Shown piece by piece: positions 1-10,122 of a stretch of DNA of 64,000 bases. The notes under the pieces are model-generated. The model had not been told where the DNA came from and made no database searches. It saw nothing but the letters and a program-made list of their open reading frames with translations. The stretch's first letter is position 1; the number at the start of each line of letters is the position of its first letter. The position numbers were made by a program, and so were the translations under genes. Origin of the DNA: Neobacillus sp. YX16 (GTDB lineage: Bacteria > Bacillota > Bacilli > Bacillales > Cytobacillaceae); contig NZ_CP126115.1 in NCBI RefSeq assembly GCF_030123505.1, positions 1,936,001 to 2,000,000 on the forward strand, written 5' to 3'.

Positions 1-206
1 CAAAAGATTTTGAAAAGGCAATTGGTAAAAATGTGTTCATTAAAACATACGAGCCGATTGACGGTGAAAAAGGTTTTGAAGGGGAATTACTTTATTATGA
101 CGGGCAAACAGTAAAAGTAGAGATGAAAATCAAAACCCGTAAAAAAGTAATTGAAATTCCTTTTGAAAAAGTGGCTAGTGCAAGACTAGCAGTTATTTTT
201 TCATAA
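1..206 (+). CDS. rimP: Ribosome maturation factor RimP, 3' end
   Basis: The frame that opens at base 3 runs into the window and ends at TAA 204-206, giving about 67 C-terminal residues. They include GEKGFEGEL and a final [18 protein letters not shown], which fit the SH3-like C-terminal domain of RimP, needed for 30S subunit maturation. Position directly upstream of nusA (39 bp gap) is the standard rimP-nusA-infB operon order. The 5' part lies outside the window, so the start and N-terminal domain cannot be judged. The assignment rests on the short C-terminus and on synteny. Confidence 0.85.
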   Translation, partial: KDFEKAIGKNVFIKTYEPIDGEKGFEGELLYYDGQTVKVEMKIKTRKKVIEIPFEKVASARLAVIFS

Positions 207-245
207 TGAAAGATAAATATATAATGGATAGGGGGATATAATCAA

Positions 246-1367
246 ATGAGCAGCGAATTATTAGATGCTCTTACGATACTAGAAAGAGAAAAGGGCATTT
301 CTAGAGATGTTTTAATTGATGCGATTGAAGCTGCACTTGTATCGGCTTATCGACGTAATTTCAACCAAGCCCAAAATGTTCGGATTGATTTGAATTTGCA
401 ATCTGGCTCAATGAGAGTATTTGCAAGGAAAGAAGTAGTGGATGAGGTTTTTGACCCTCGACTTGAAATATCGTTAGCAGATGCAAGAAACATAAATCCA
501 AACTATGTTGTTGAAGATGTAGTTGAAATGGAAGTAACACCTAAGGACTTCGGCAGAATTGCTGCCCAAACAGCTAAGCAAGTGGTTACACAAAGGGTTA
601 GGGAAGCTGAAAGAGGAATTATTTATTCTGAGTTCATCGATCGTGAAGAAGATATCATGACAGGAATTGTTCAAAGGCTTGACTCGAAGTTTATTTATGT
701 CAGCCTTGGAAAAATTGAAGCGCTGCTGCCTGTAAATGAACAAATGCCAAATGAGCGTTATAAACCTCATGACCGTATAAAGGTTTTTATTACTAAAGTA
801 GAGAAAACAACAAAGGGTCCTCAGATTTTCGTTTCACGAACACATCCTGGCTTGCTCAAGCGATTGTTCGAAATTGAAGTTCCAGAAATATATGATGGAA
901 CAGTTGAGATTAAATCTGTTGCTCGTGAAGCAGGAGACCGTTCGAAAATTTCTGTTCATTCGGATAACAATGAAGTTGACCCAGTTGGATCATGTGTAGG
1001 TCCAAAAGGTACAAGGGTTCAAGCCGTTGTGAATGAATTAAAAGGTGAAAAAATTGATATTGTTAAATGGTCTGACAATCCCGTCATCTTTGTTGCAAAT
1101 TCTTTAAGCCCATCTAAAGTTTTAGATGTTATGGTAAATGAAGCTGAAAAAGCGACAACTGTTGTTGTACCAGACTATCAGCTTTCACTAGCAATTGGGA
1201 AGCGTGGACAAAATGCCCGCCTTGCAGCGAAGTTAACAGGTTGGAAAATAGATATCAAATCTGAAACAGAAGCACGTGAACTAGGAATCTATCCACGTGA
1301 AGAAATGATTCGACTTTTTGATGATCAAGTAGATGTTGACTTTAACGAAGAAGAAGAAAAGGAATAA
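246..1367 (+). CDS. nusA: Transcription termination/antitermination protein NusA
   Basis: A 373-residue protein with the order expected of Gram-positive NusA: N-terminal RNA polymerase-binding domain (about 1-125), S1 domain (about 135-200, with [18 protein letters not shown]), and two KH domains (about 225-350; [10 protein letters not shown] and [13 protein letters not shown] are the KH GxxG signatures). It ends in a short acidic tail and lacks the extra acidic repeats of proteobacterial NusA, as usual in Firmicutes. It binds RNA polymerase and nascent RNA and modulates pausing and termination. The ATG follows a GGGGGATATAATCAA leader. It is the second gene of the rimP-nusA-rnpM-ylxQ-infB operon. 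Confidence 0.97.
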   Translation: MSSELLDALTILEREKGISRDVLIDAIEAALVSAYRRNFNQAQNVRIDLNLQSGSMRVFARKEVVDEVFDPRLEISLADARNINPNYVVEDVVEMEVTPKDFGRIAAQTAKQVVTQRVREAERGIIYSEFIDREEDIMTGIVQRLDSKFIYVSLGKIEALLPVNEQMPNERYKPHDRIKVFITKVEKTTKGPQIFVSRTHPGLLKRLFEIEVPEIYDGTVEIKSVAREAGDRSKISVHSDNNEVDPVGSCVGPKGTRVQAVVNELKGEKIDIVKWSDNPVIFVANSLSPSKVLDVMVNEAEKATTVVVPDYQLSLAIGKRGQNARLAAKLTGWKIDIKSETEARELGIYPREEMIRLFDDQVDVDFNEEEEKE

Positions 1368-1386
1368 TAAATGAGGTGAATGGATT

Positions 1387-1671
1387 GTGAACAATCGTAA
1401 AAAAGTTCCTATGCGGAAGTGTGTCGCAACCGGTGAAATGAAGCCGAAAAAAGAACTCGTTCGCATCGTTCGCTCAAAAGAAGGGGAAGTTTCTATCGAC
1501 TTAACTGGGAAAAAGTCGGGTAGAGGTGCCTACCTTTCTAAGGACAAAGAAGCAGTCCTACTAGCCAAGAAGAAAAATACCTTATCTAATCATTTACAGG
1601 TTACTATAGATGAATCATTATATGATGAACTATTGGATTTGATAGAAAAGGAAAACAGGCAGTCTATATGA
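1387..1671 (+). CDS. rnpM: RNase P modulator RnpM (YlxR, DUF448)
   Basis: A 94-residue basic protein of the YlxR/DUF448 family. The N-terminal [20 protein letters not shown] and the central [10 protein letters not shown] are family signatures. In B. subtilis the protein binds the RNase P RNA and modulates RNase P activity. It uses a GTG start at 1387, eight bases after a GAGGTG-type ribosome binding site, 19 bp downstream of nusA. Its stop overlaps the ylxQ start (ATGA) by 4 bp, which indicates translational coupling. Confidence 0.93.
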   Translation: MNNRKKVPMRKCVATGEMKPKKELVRIVRSKEGEVSIDLTGKKSGRGAYLSKDKEAVLLAKKKNTLSNHLQVTIDESLYDELLDLIEKENRQSI

Positions 1672-1970
1672 ATACAAATCAATGGATGTCGTTACTTGGC
1701 TTAGCCAATCGAGCACGGAAAATCATTTCGGGTGAGGAGCTTTCTGTTAAGGAGATTCGAAGCGGAAAAGCAAAGCTCGTTTTATTATCGGCAGATGCAT
1801 CTGCAAATACGACAAAAAAAATTACAGATAAATGTAAGTCATACGAAGTTCCCTATAAACTAGTGGAAGATCGCCACCTTCTAGGCCAAGCGATTGGCAA
1901 AGAAGCCCGCGTAGTTGTAGCTGTACTGGATAATGGATTTGCAAAAAAACTGATGACGTTGCTCGATTAA
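1668..1970 (+). CDS. ylxQ: L7Ae/L30e-family ribosome-associated protein YlxQ
   Basis: A 100-residue protein of the L7Ae/L30e/S12e/Gadd45 fold. The start [19 protein letters not shown] and the central [18 protein letters not shown] are typical of YlxQ (RplGA-like), a putative K-turn RNA-binding protein. It overlaps the end of rnpM by 4 bp and precedes infB by 19 bp, the conserved order in Bacillaceae. Its exact cellular role is not established; kink-turn RNA binding is inferred from the family. Confidence 0.92.
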   Translation: MNTNQWMSLLGLANRARKIISGEELSVKEIRSGKAKLVLLSADASANTTKKITDKCKSYEVPYKLVEDRHLLGQAIGKEARVVVAVLDNGFAKKLMTLLD

Positions 1971-1989
1971 TTCTAGCGGGGGTGAAAAT

Positions 1990-4263
1990 ATGAGTAAAAT
2001 ACGTGTTTATGAGTACGCAAAGAAACACAATATTTCAAGTAAAGATGTAATCACTAAACTGAAAGAAATGAACATAGAAGTTTCAAATCATATGGCAACA
2101 ATTGAGGATGCTGCAGTTGTAAAGTTAGATGCAACCTATAATAAAAACCAAAGCAATCCTGGGCAAAAGCAAGCTAGACCACAACAGCCAAATCGCCAGA
2201 ATCAGAATCCACAGCAGCAGGGAGTTAAACCACAAGTGCAAAGTAAAACAAGTCCAAAAGCTTTTGAGGATGACGACGCAAAAACTACTACACCAAGCAA
2301 GGTGAAAGTGGCCTCTCCACCAAAAACGGCTGACACTAAAAAGCAAAATCAACAATTCCAATCTAAGGAAAATAAGGTTTTCAGCGCTGGAAAAGGGAAT
2401 AAAAAACCTTTTAATAATAATAATCAAAATCGCAATAATAATAACAACCGGAAAAAGAACCATACACCGGTTCAACAAGCACAGCCACAAGTAAGGAAAG
2501 TGAAAGATCTTCCAGCTAAGATAACATTTAGTGATTCTTTGACTGTTGGAGAATTTGCTAAGAAAATCTACCGTGAACCTTCTGAAATTATCAAGAAGCT
2601 ATTTTTACTGGGAGTTATGGCGACAATTAATCAGGTATTAGATAAAGATGCAATTGAATTAATCGCGAGCGAATATGGGGTTGAGGTTGAAGAGGAAATT
2701 AAAATCGATACAACCGACCTTGAAGTTTATTTTACAGAAGATGAATCCGAAAACCTTGTAGAAAGACCATCTGTAGTTACCATTATGGGTCACGTTGACC
2801 ATGGTAAAACCACTTTGCTTGATTCCATTCGTCATACAAAGGTAACAGAAGGTGAAGCGGGGGGAATTACTCAGCATATTGGTGCTTACCAGGTTGTTGA
2901 AAACGGTAAAAAGATAACATTCCTTGATACACCGGGACATGCTGCCTTTACGACGATGCGTGCACGTGGTGCGAAAATCACGGATATCACTATCCTAGTA
3001 GTAGCTGCTGATGATGGTGTAATGCCGCAAACAGTTGAAGCAATTAATCATGCAAAGGCTGCAGAGGTTCCAATTATCGTGGCGGTTAATAAAATGGATA
3101 AAGAAGCTGCTAACGCCGATCGTGTTATGCAAGAACTTACCGAGCACGGATTAGTTTCTGAAGCTTGGGGCGGCGATACAATCTTTGTTCCACTATCCGC
3201 GAAAACAGGAGAAGGAATCGATAATCTGTTGGAAATGATTCTACTTGTTAGTGAAGTGGAAGAATGGAAAGCAAACCCTAATCGTAAAGCAGTTGGAACA
3301 GTAATTGAAGCACAACTAGATAAAGGCCGTGGATCAGTGGCTACCTTGCTCGTTCAGAATGGTACACTGAAAATAGGTGACCCTATTGTTGTAGGGAACA
3401 CGTATGGTCGTGTTCGTGCAATGGTAAATGACCTTGGACGCCGTGTGAAAGAAGCTGGACCGTCTACACCTGTTGAAATTACAGGCTTAAGTGATGTTCC
3501 ACAAGCTGGTGATCGTTTCGTTGTATTTGACGATGAGAAAACAGCTCGTCAAGTCGGTGAAGCACGTGCACAGCTAGCATTGGCAGCGCAGCGTGGTGAG
3601 AAATCAATCGTCAGCCTAGATAATTTATTTGAACAGTTAAAGCAGGGTGAGATGAAGGATTTAAATATCATCTTAAAAGCAGACGTTCAAGGTTCGGCTG
3701 AAGCCGTGGCCGCTTCACTGCAAAAAATTGACGTTGAAGGTGTTAATATCAAAATTATTCATAGTGGTGCTGGTGCCATTAATGAGTCGGATATTACTCT
3801 TGCCTCTGCTTCAAATGCGATTGTGATTGGCTTTAATGTTCGTCCTGATGTAAATGCGAAACGCGCAGCTGAGCAAGAAAAGGTCGACGTTCGACTTCAC
3901 AGTATTATTTACAAGGTTATTGAAGAAATTGAAGCTGCTATGAAAGGTATGCTTGATCCTGAATTTAAAGAAAAAGTAATTGGTCAAGCGGAAATTCGTC
4001 AAACCTTTAAAGTTTCAAAGGTTGGAACCATTGCTGGTTCTTATGTAACAGACGGAAAAATTACCCGTGATAGCGGAATTCGTTTAATTCGTAATGGGGT
4101 TGTTATCTTTGAAGGAAATATTGATGCATTAAAACGATTTAAAGATGATGCCAAAGAGGTTGCACAAGGTTACGAATGTGGTATTACCATTAAAAACTTC
4201 AATGATGTAAAAGAAGGAGATATTATTGAAGCTTACGTAATGGAAGAAATTGAGCGTAAATGA
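1990..4263 (+). CDS. infB: Translation initiation factor IF-2
   Basis: A 757-residue IF-2. It has an N-terminal IF2N module (1-50), a long Gln/Asn/Lys-rich low-complexity linker (about 55-165), a second IF2N module (about 170-230), then the GTPase domain. G motifs are visible: GHVDHGKTT (around residue 266), [22 protein letters not shown] and SAKTGEG. The C-terminal domains bind fMet-tRNA. It delivers initiator tRNA to the 30S subunit. The Asn-rich stretch of the linker is encoded by AAT/AAC runs near 2405-2450 and is probably length-variable. The ATG start has a GGGGGTG Shine-Dalgarno. Confidence 0.98.
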   Translation: MSKIRVYEYAKKHNISSKDVITKLKEMNIEVSNHMATIEDAAVVKLDATYNKNQSNPGQKQARPQQPNRQNQNPQQQGVKPQVQSKTSPKAFEDDDAKTTTPSKVKVASPPKTADTKKQNQQFQSKENKVFSAGKGNKKPFNNNNQNRNNNNNRKKNHTPVQQAQPQVRKVKDLPAKITFSDSLTVGEFAKKIYREPSEIIKKLFLLGVMATINQVLDKDAIELIASEYGVEVEEEIKIDTTDLEVYFTEDESENLVERPSVVTIMGHVDHGKTTLLDSIRHTKVTEGEAGGITQHIGAYQVVENGKKITFLDTPGHAAFTTMRARGAKITDITILVVAADDGVMPQTVEAINHAKAAEVPIIVAVNKMDKEAANADRVMQELTEHGLVSEAWGGDTIFVPLSAKTGEGIDNLLEMILLVSEVEEWKANPNRKAVGTVIEAQLDKGRGSVATLLVQNGTLKIGDPIVVGNTYGRVRAMVNDLGRRVKEAGPSTPVEITGLSDVPQAGDRFVVFDDEKTARQVGEARAQLALAAQRGEKSIVSLDNLFEQLKQGEMKDLNIILKADVQGSAEAVAASLQKIDVEGVNIKIIHSGAGAINESDITLASASNAIVIGFNVRPDVNAKRAAEQEKVDVRLHSIIYKVIEEIEAAMKGMLDPEFKEKVIGQAEIRQTFKVSKVGTIAGSYVTDGKITRDSGIRLIRNGVVIFEGNIDALKRFKDDAKEVAQGYECGITIKNFNDVKEGDIIEAYVMEEIERK

Positions 4264-4541
4264 TTGTAGGTTTAGCACTTTGTGAATGTATTATCTATGA
4301 TGCACATTCATTGAAAGATAAACGTGCTGTTTTGCAGCGTATTCTTACCAGGTTGAAACAAAAATTTAATGTATCGGTTTCAGAAGTTGGCTATCAGGAC
4401 GTATGGCAAAGGACGAAAATAGCCATCGTTGCGGTAACATCTAACAGGGTAATGACTGAACTGGAACTGCAAAATGCACTTAAATTAATTGATTCCTTTC
4501 CTGAAATAGAAAGAACGATCACCGATATAGAATGGCTTTAA
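4260..4541 (+). CDS. ylxP: DUF503 family protein YlxP
   Basis: A 93-residue DUF503 protein starting [20 protein letters not shown], the family signature, with [12 protein letters not shown] following. The start overlaps the infB stop (ATGA, 4 bp) and rbfA follows after 13-16 bp, as in B. subtilis (infB-ylxP-rbfA). No biochemical function is established; co-transcription with initiation and ribosome-maturation genes suggests a ribosome-related role (inference). Confidence 0.92.
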   Translation: MIVGLALCECIIYDAHSLKDKRAVLQRILTRLKQKFNVSVSEVGYQDVWQRTKIAIVAVTSNRVMTELELQNALKLIDSFPEIERTITDIEWL

Positions 4542-4557
4542 GTTAAGAGGTGAAGTG

Positions 4558-4929
4558 ATGAGCCACAGAGCAAATCGTGTTGGAGAACAAATGAAGAAAG
4601 AACTAAGTGACATCATAGGTCGAAAAATTAAGGATCCCCGGATCGGATTTGTGACAGTTACGGATGTTCAAGTAACAGGAGATCTACAACAAGCAAAAGT
4701 ATATATTTCTGTTTTGGGCGATGAAGAACAAAAGGAAAACACACTTAAAGGTCTTGCAAAGGCGAAAGGATTTATCCGAACTGAAATTGGACATCGTATT
4801 CGCTTACGCAAAACTCCTGAAATCCTTTTTGAATGGGATGAGTCAATGGATTACGGAAATCGAATTAACTCTCTTATTCACCAATTGCACCATGAAGAAA
4901 GAAGCATAGAAAAAAATGAAGAAGAATAA
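4558..4929 (+). CDS. rbfA: 30S ribosome-binding factor RbfA
   Basis: About 123 residues, beginning [16 protein letters not shown], the RbfA signature, with [14 protein letters not shown] and [14 protein letters not shown] characteristic of its KH-like fold. It is a cold-adaptation and 16S rRNA processing factor that binds the immature 30S. The ATG at 4558 sits 7 nt from AAGAGG and matches family starts; a GTG at 4555 is the only near alternative. A T-tailed hairpin follows the stop at once, separating this gene from truB. Confidence 0.96.
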   Translation: MSHRANRVGEQMKKELSDIIGRKIKDPRIGFVTVTDVQVTGDLQQAKVYISVLGDEEQKENTLKGLAKAKGFIRTEIGHRIRLRKTPEILFEWDESMDYGNRINSLIHQLHHEERSIEKNEEE

Positions 4930-4931
4930 AT

Positions 4932-4959
4932 GGATAGACAAATGTCTATCCTTTTTTTT
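4932..4959 (+). terminator. Intrinsic terminator after rbfA
   Basis: Stem GGATAGA (4932-4938) and TCTATCC (4945-4951), six-base loop, then eight T. It lies between rbfA and truB and may act as an attenuator, since truB-ribF probably also receive read-through. Confidence 0.8.
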
Positions 4960-4989
4960 CGATACAAAATAGAATTGGAGTGACCAAGG

Positions 4990-5910
4990 GTGGAAGGAAT
5001 CTTACCTTTATATAAACCGGCTGGGCTAACGTCGCATGATTGTATATTTAGATTAAGGAAAATATTAAAAACAAAAAAAGTGGGTCATACGGGAACGCTT
5101 GACCCAGATGTGACTGGAGTGCTTCCTATCTGTATAGGGAAGGCAACAAAAGTAGCTGAATACATAACTGACGCCGGAAAGAGCTATGAAGGCGAAGTAA
5201 CCCTTGGGTATTCCACTACAACCGAAGATGCTTCCGGAGAAAAGGTTGAGGAGAAAAAGGTTGTTGATACCTTTAGCAGGAAGGAAATACTTAAAGTCCT
5301 TGAATCCTTTACAGGTGAAATCGAGCAAACTCCCCCGATGTATTCTGCAGTTAAAGTAAATGGAACTCGTTTATACGAATATGCCCGCAAAGGAATTGAA
5401 GTGGAACGTCCAACGAGAAAAGTTACCATTTATAGGTTAGAGTTGCTTGATGAAAGAGAAGAGTTTTCAGGAGAAACCATTTCTTTTCGATTTAGAGTAA
5501 GCTGCAGTAAGGGAACCTATATTAGGACATTAGCCGTAATGATTGGGGAAAGCCTCGGATACCCGGCACATATGTCAAATTTAATTAGAGTCCAATCCGC
5601 TGCATTTACAATTGATGATTGCCTGACGTTTGAACAAATAGAAAAGTTAATGGAAACAGGTACTATTTCAACATGTTTAAGACCCTTAGAAATGGCACTT
5701 TCTCATTTGCCGAAATACATAATAAATGATAAAGTAGCAGAGAAAGTGAAAAATGGCGCACTTTTACCAATACCAGATTATTTAATAAATAGTAACGGAC
5801 CTATTATCGCTCAAACGGAAGAGGGAAATGCTCTTGCCATTTATTCGGTACATCCGAACAAGCCAGGGCTCTTAAAACCAGTTAAAGTCTTGCGTAATGA
5901 TCAAGGTTAA
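4990..5910 (+). CDS. truB: tRNA pseudouridine(55) synthase TruB
   Basis: A 306-residue TruB that makes pseudouridine 55 in the T-loop of tRNAs. The catalytic motif HTGTLDPDVTGVLP carries the nucleophilic Asp38. KPAGLTSHD at the N-terminus and CSKGTYIRTL in the middle are further family motifs. The C-terminal 60 residues form the extra domain seen in Bacillus TruB. It uses a GTG start at 4990, preceded by TTGGAGTGACC. The gap to ribF is 32 bp, consistent with one transcript. Confidence 0.97.
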   Translation: MEGILPLYKPAGLTSHDCIFRLRKILKTKKVGHTGTLDPDVTGVLPICIGKATKVAEYITDAGKSYEGEVTLGYSTTTEDASGEKVEEKKVVDTFSRKEILKVLESFTGEIEQTPPMYSAVKVNGTRLYEYARKGIEVERPTRKVTIYRLELLDEREEFSGETISFRFRVSCSKGTYIRTLAVMIGESLGYPAHMSNLIRVQSAAFTIDDCLTFEQIEKLMETGTISTCLRPLEMALSHLPKYIINDKVAEKVKNGALLPIPDYLINSNGPIIAQTEEGNALAIYSVHPNKPGLLKPVKVLRNDQG

Positions 5911-5942
5911 AAAGGTTACTGTTAAGAAAAGGTGAGTTTCAA

Positions 5943-6890
5943 TTGGAAGTAATAAAGCTAAAATTCCCATTAAATATAGATAAAACTGAAATACCTCCAT
6001 TAGCCATGGCACTTGGTTATTTTGACGGTGTTCATCTTGGTCATCAAAAGGTAATTCTTGAGGCCAAAAAACAAGCACATCAAAAAGGACTCCACACTGC
6101 AGTCATGACCTTTGACCCTCACCCATCGGTAGTCTTAAGGAAAAATGATAAGCATGTTCAATACATAACGCCCTTAGCAGAGAAAATAAAAATTATTGAG
6201 GAATTAGGCATTGATTATCTTTTCATTGTCCATTTTACAACAGAATTTGCAAACCTTCTGCCACAAGAATTTATCGATCAGTTCGTGATTGACTTAAATG
6301 TAAAACATGTGGTTGCAGGATTTGACTTCTCATACGGTCGGATGGGAAAAGGAACTATGGAGGTCTTGCCTTTCCATTCTAGAGAAAAGTTTACTTTCAC
6401 CATTGTTGAAAAATTAACCAGTGGGAATGAAAAAGTAAGTTCAACGCGAATTCGTCAATATATAAAAGATGGAAGAACCGCGGAGCTGCCAGAATTACTC
6501 GGAAGATTTTATATGACAGAAGGTATTGTTGTTCATGGAGATAAAAGAGGAAGAACGATAGGGTTTCCAACTGCAAATGTTGAAACTAACGATGAATATA
6601 TTTTACCTCCGCTTGGTGTTTATGCTGTAAAAATCAGGATAGGTGAAGACTGGTACGAAGGTGTATGCAATGTAGGCTACAAACCAACCTTTAATAAGGA
6701 AGCTTTAAGGGTGTCAGTTGAAGTGCACGTGTTTGACTTTAACAAGGATATTTATGGTCAGGTAGTAGTCGTTGAATGGCATCAATACCTGCGTAAAGAA
6801 CAAAAATTCTCCGGAATCGAAGAACTAGTATCCCAAATTGAAAAAGACAAACAGAATGCTATTGATTATTTTAATAAAAGACAGTGTTAA
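5943..6890 (+). CDS. ribF: Bifunctional riboflavin kinase/FAD synthetase RibF
   Basis: A 315-residue protein that phosphorylates riboflavin to FMN and adenylylates FMN to FAD. The N-terminal nucleotidyltransferase half has GYFDGVHLGHQ (about residues 27-37) and the SSTRIRQYI motif. The C-terminal riboflavin kinase half has RGRTIGFPTAN (about 203-213). It uses a TTG start at 5943 with AAGGTGAG upstream; no ATG gives a complete N-terminus. B. subtilis calls this gene ribC. It follows truB by 32 bp; a structured repeat and the rpsO promoter region come next. Confidence 0.96.
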   Translation: MEVIKLKFPLNIDKTEIPPLAMALGYFDGVHLGHQKVILEAKKQAHQKGLHTAVMTFDPHPSVVLRKNDKHVQYITPLAEKIKIIEELGIDYLFIVHFTTEFANLLPQEFIDQFVIDLNVKHVVAGFDFSYGRMGKGTMEVLPFHSREKFTFTIVEKLTSGNEKVSSTRIRQYIKDGRTAELPELLGRFYMTEGIVVHGDKRGRTIGFPTANVETNDEYILPPLGVYAVKIRIGEDWYEGVCNVGYKPTFNKEALRVSVEVHVFDFNKDIYGQVVVVEWHQYLRKEQKFSGIEELVSQIEKDKQNAIDYFNKRQC

Positions 6891-6912
6891 AGCGGAGTGT
6901 TAATTTTGGCAC

Positions 6913-7055
6913 TCTGTTGATTTGCGCGGAAGGCACGAGACTCCTCGATCCTGCGGGAGGGACGGGGCAGGGGAGACCCCGCTCATCTCTTAGCGTCGAG
7001 GAGGCTCTCCGAACCGCCCGCGGAAAGCGAAGTGCCTTTCGTTACTATCAACAGA
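6913..7055. repeat. GC-rich imperfect palindromic intergenic repeat
   Basis: A block of about 143 bp, much more GC-rich than its surroundings, between ribF and rpsO. The outer arms TCTGTTGAT (6913-6921) and ATCAACAGA (7047-7055) are perfect inverted repeats. GGAAGGCAC (6928-6936) pairs with GTGCCTTTC (7032-7040), and inner GAGACTCCT / GAGGCTCTCC-like pieces add structure. This layout (GCGGAAGGCACGAGACTCCT ... GCGAAGTGCC) resembles dispersed palindromic repeats known in Bacillus-group intergenic DNA. It could be a MITE-like unit or REP-like element. A short open frame runs through it but has no coding features. Confidence 0.75.
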
Positions 7056-7133
7056 CCCTATTTAACGCGTCTAATAAAATCGACAAACACTTACCGAATA
7101 ATTGCGAATAATAGTCTTTTCTTAGGTAATAAC

Positions 7134-7162
7134 TTGCTTTTTGACCAGAAACGTTGTATTCT
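7134..7162 (+). promoter_or_regulatory. Candidate sigma-A promoter for rpsO
   Basis: TTGCTT (7134-7139), 17-bp spacer, TATTCT (7157-7162). It leaves a leader of about 85 nt before rpsO that contains short complementary segments (GCTTGG/CAAG, CGACGCTTG). That leader would be the place for S15 feedback control as known for rpsO in other bacteria, but the structure was not computed. Confidence 0.4.
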
Positions 7163-7254
7163 TATTAACGTATTAAAAATAACCTTTGCTTGGCAAGTCG
7201 AGTCACCGACGCTTGCTCAGTAACAGGGGATATGAAATTTAGGAGGTGAATAGG

Positions 7255-7524
7255 ATGGCAATCACACAAGAACGTAAAAATGAACTTATCGCTGAGTACA
7301 AAACTCATGATAACGATACTGGATCTGCAGAGGTTCAAATCGCTGTCCTTACTGAATCAATCAACAATTTGAATGAGCACTTACGTACTCACAAAAAGGA
7401 CCACCACTCACGTCGCGGTCTGTTGAAAATGGTTGGTAAGCGTCGTAATCTATTAACGTACCTACGTAATAAAGATGTTCAACGTTACCGTGTATTAATC
7501 ACTAAGCTTGGACTTCGTCGATAA
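7255..7524 (+). CDS. rpsO: 30S ribosomal protein S15
   Basis: An 89-residue S15, the normal length, starting [16 protein letters not shown] and containing [14 protein letters not shown] and the [15 protein letters not shown] 16S-binding region. It binds the central domain of 16S rRNA early in 30S assembly. The ATG at 7255 lies 6 nt after AGGAGGTG (7241-7248); a GTG inside that Shine-Dalgarno is not the start. A strong terminator follows. The rpsO-pnp neighbourhood is widely conserved. Confidence 0.98.
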   Translation: MAITQERKNELIAEYKTHDNDTGSAEVQIAVLTESINNLNEHLRTHKKDHHSRRGLLKMVGKRRNLLTYLRNKDVQRYRVLITKLGLRR

Positions 7525-7531
7525 TCAAAAG

Positions 7532-7555
7532 AAGCGGGATTTTTCCCGCTTTTTT
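7532..7555 (+). terminator. Intrinsic terminator after rpsO
   Basis: Perfect stem AAGCGGGA / TCCCGCTT (7532-7539, 7544-7551) with a four-base loop and trailing T. Confidence 0.88.
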
Positions 7556-7659
7556 GTTAGGTTAAAAAAAGAAATCATACGAGCACCACAAAATCTTATA
7601 TACATATTTTAAGACGCGAAAATTTGTGCATACTAATAGTATATTTGTATTGATAACAT

Positions 7660-7679
7660 AAGCGTAAAACGCTTTTTTT
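7660..7679 (+). terminator. Short T-tailed hairpin in the pnp leader
   Basis: AAGCGT (7660-7665), loop AAA, ACGCTT (7669-7674), then T-run. It lies about 75 nt before the pnp start. It could be a weak terminator or attenuator, or a processing hairpin in the pnp 5' leader, where E. coli pnp is also controlled through a leader hairpin. Only the short stem is seen; function is inferred. Confidence 0.4.
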
Positions 7680-7750
7680 ATATTAGATGATTAGAGCGAT
7701 ATTAATTCGCATTATCCTCTAAAGTGATTTGGATAGAGAGGGGTAAGAAT

Positions 7751-9874
7751 ATGGAACATACGAAACATGAGTATTCCATGGATTGGGCTGGACGCAAATT
7801 AACTGTTGAAATTGGACAACTAGCCAAACAAGCAAATGGAGCTGTAATGGTCCGTTATGGAGATACGGCAGTTTTAAGTACAGCTACAGCTTCAAAAGAA
7901 CCAAAAAACTTAGACTTTTTTCCATTAACATGTAACTATGAGGAACGATTATATGCAGTGGGGAAAATACCTGGAGGCTTTATTAAACGGGAAGGTCGTC
8001 CGAGTGAAAAAGCTATTTTAGCTAGTCGCTTAATTGACCGTCCAATTCGCCCGCTTTTTGCTGATGGTTTCCGTAATGATGTCCAAGTTATCAGCATTGT
8101 TATGAGTGTGGACCAGGATTGTTCTTCAGAGATGGCAGCGATGTTTGGATCTTCTTTAGCATTATGTACATCTGACATTCCATTCGAAGGACCAATTGCT
8201 GGTGTAATCGTTGGTAGAGTTGGCGGAGAGTTTGTAATTAATCCAAACGTAGAACAAGCTGAAAAAAGTGACATTCATTTAACCGTTGCTGGTACTAAGG
8301 ATGCAATTAACATGGTTGAAGCTGGCGCAGATGAAGTATCTGAGGAAGTAATGCTAGAAGCTATCATGTATGGACATGAAGAAATCAAACGTCTCATTGA
8401 ATTCCAAGAAAAAATTATGGCTGAAGCAGGCAAGGAAAAAAGAGAAGTTATTCTTTATGAACTTGATAAAGATTTAGAAGCTGAAGTTAGAGACATGTGC
8501 GAAACGGATATGGTGGCTGCGATTCAGGTTCAAGAAAAACATGCTCGTGAAGATGCCATTAAAGAAGTGAAAAATCGAGTACTCGCAAAGTTCGAAGAGA
8601 ATGAAGCAACAGCCGATGACTTGAAGCAGGTAAAACAAATATTAGATAAAATTGTTAAAGGTGAAGTTCGCCGTTTAATAACAGTTGAGAAAATCCGTCC
8701 AGATGGTCGAAAAATCGATGAAATACGTCCTTTATCTTCACAGGTAGGTATCCTGCCGCGTACGCATGGTTCAGGATTGTTTACACGTGGACAAACTCAA
8801 GCATTAAGTATTTGTACTTTAGGTGCAATGGGCGATGTTCAAATTCTAGATGGATTAGGTATTGAGGAAGAAAAACGTTTTATGCACCATTACAACTTCC
8901 CATTATTTAGTGTTGGCGAAACTGGACCAATCCGTGGACCTGGCCGCCGTGAAATTGGACATGGCGCTCTAGGAGAACGGGCATTAGAACCAATTGTGCC
9001 ATCTGAAAAGGACTTTCCATACACGATTCGTCTTGTTTCTGAGGTACTGGAATCAAATGGTTCAACCTCTCAAGCAAGTATTTGTGCTAGTACGCTAGCG
9101 ATGATGGATGCAGGTGTTCCAATTAAAGCTCCAGTTGCTGGGATTGCGATGGGACTTGTTAAATCAGGTGATTATTACACTGTTTTATCTGATATTCAAG
9201 GTATGGAAGACCACCTTGGCGATATGGATTTCAAAGTTGCAGGAACGGCTAAGGGAGTAACAGCCCTTCAAATGGATATTAAGATTAAAGGTCTTTCCCG
9301 TGAAATCCTTGAAGAAGCATTGCAACAGGCTAAAAAAGGCAGAATGCATATCTTAGATTCTATGCTGGCAACTATTGCTGAGCCTAGAACCGAGCTTTCA
9401 CAATTTGCTCCAAAAATCTTAACAATGAAAATTAACCCAGATAAAATCCGTGATGTTATTGGGCCAAGCGGTAAGCAAATCAATAAAATTATTGAGGAAA
9501 CTGGTGTTAAGATTGATATCGAACAAGATGGAACAGTATTTATTGCCTCTACAAATCAGGAAATGAATCAAAAAGCAAAGAAAATTATTGAAGATATCGT
9601 TCGTGAGGTTGTAGTTGGCGAAATGTATCTTGGAAAAGTCAAACGTATTGAAAAGTTCGGTGCGTTTGTCGAAATTTTCGCTGGTAAAGATGGACTTGTC
9701 CATATTTCTGAATTGGCTGAAGAGCGAGTTGGAAAAGTGGAGGATGTCATTAAAATTGGTGACGAATTTTTAGTGAAAGTTACAGAAATTGATAAACAAG
9801 GTCGTGTGAACTTATCACGTAAAGCAATATTAAAGGAACAACGTGAAAAGGCTGAAGCTGAGAAACAACAATAA
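7751..9874 (+). CDS. pnp: Polyribonucleotide nucleotidyltransferase (PNPase)
   Basis: A 707-residue PNPase, the main 3'-5' phosphorolytic exoribonuclease and a degradosome partner. Two RNase PH domains (the first with [14 protein letters not shown] and IDRPIRPLF, the second with [29 protein letters not shown] and [17 protein letters not shown]) are followed by KH ([16 protein letters not shown]) and S1 ([19 protein letters not shown]) domains. The ATG at 7751 after GAGAGGGGTAAGAAT fits family starts; an in-frame upstream codon at 7724 would add nine poorly conserved residues. Confidence 0.98.
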   Translation: MEHTKHEYSMDWAGRKLTVEIGQLAKQANGAVMVRYGDTAVLSTATASKEPKNLDFFPLTCNYEERLYAVGKIPGGFIKREGRPSEKAILASRLIDRPIRPLFADGFRNDVQVISIVMSVDQDCSSEMAAMFGSSLALCTSDIPFEGPIAGVIVGRVGGEFVINPNVEQAEKSDIHLTVAGTKDAINMVEAGADEVSEEVMLEAIMYGHEEIKRLIEFQEKIMAEAGKEKREVILYELDKDLEAEVRDMCETDMVAAIQVQEKHAREDAIKEVKNRVLAKFEENEATADDLKQVKQILDKIVKGEVRRLITVEKIRPDGRKIDEIRPLSSQVGILPRTHGSGLFTRGQTQALSICTLGAMGDVQILDGLGIEEEKRFMHHYNFPLFSVGETGPIRGPGRREIGHGALGERALEPIVPSEKDFPYTIRLVSEVLESNGSTSQASICASTLAMMDAGVPIKAPVAGIAMGLVKSGDYYTVLSDIQGMEDHLGDMDFKVAGTAKGVTALQMDIKIKGLSREILEEALQQAKKGRMHILDSMLATIAEPRTELSQFAPKILTMKINPDKIRDVIGPSGKQINKIIEETGVKIDIEQDGTVFIASTNQEMNQKAKKIIEDIVREVVVGEMYLGKVKRIEKFGAFVEIFAGKDGLVHISELAEERVGKVEDVIKIGDEFLVKVTEIDKQGRVNLSRKAILKEQREKAEAEKQQ

Positions 9875-9904
9875 GTCATATTCGTCAAAAGTGAAATAGG
9901 AAAG

Positions 9905-9927
9905 GTCAGGGGGAACCCTGACTTTTT
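9905..9927 (+). terminator. Intrinsic terminator after pnp
   Basis: Stem GTCAGGG / CCCTGAC (9905-9911, 9916-9922), loop GGAA, then TTTTT. Confidence 0.85.
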
Positions 9928-9951
9928 CCATGTTAGATGTATCTTGTTCTA

Positions 9952-10073
9952 TCTAGCTACAGCGCCTAGGGGCTCGGGGTCATAAGCCAATCCGTCAAGA
10001 AGGTTAAAGAGCAACCTTCTTGACGGCTCGTCTTATGCCTGTCGCCCCTGTGCGAGGCGCTTTCGCTTTTAGT
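9952..10073. repeat. Large hairpin intergenic repeat
   Basis: A GC-rich cruciform unit between pnp and ylxY. The core is a perfect 14-bp inverted repeat, CCGTCAAGAAGGTT (9992-10005) with AACCTTCTTGACGG (10013-10026). Around it CATAAGCC pairs loosely with CTTATG, and GCGCCT (9962-9967) with AGGCGC (10055-10060). The edges read TCTAGCTACAGCGCC and GGCGCTTTCGCTTTTAG. Related fragments occur at about 12419-12456 and, in reverse, at 63085-63133, so it is a dispersed family. No coding potential is seen. Confidence 0.75.
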
Positions 10074-10122
10074 TCTACCTTGTCCCTAATATTCATATAT
10101 TTTGTATGAAGGGGGAAGGTAA

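Noticed and set aside
2125..2490. Minus-strand 121-codon frame opposite infB
   Set aside because: It is the complement of the Gln/Asn-rich IF-2 linker; hydrophobic composition is a by-product of that repeat, and infB is certain.
6884..7223. Two short plus-strand open frames between ribF and rpsO
   Set aside because: They run through the GC-rich palindrome, have no proper ribosome binding site and no recognisable product.
7936..8274. Minus-strand frames opposite pnp (also 9568-9888)
   Set aside because: Antisense to a highly conserved coding region, no ribosome binding site or family match.
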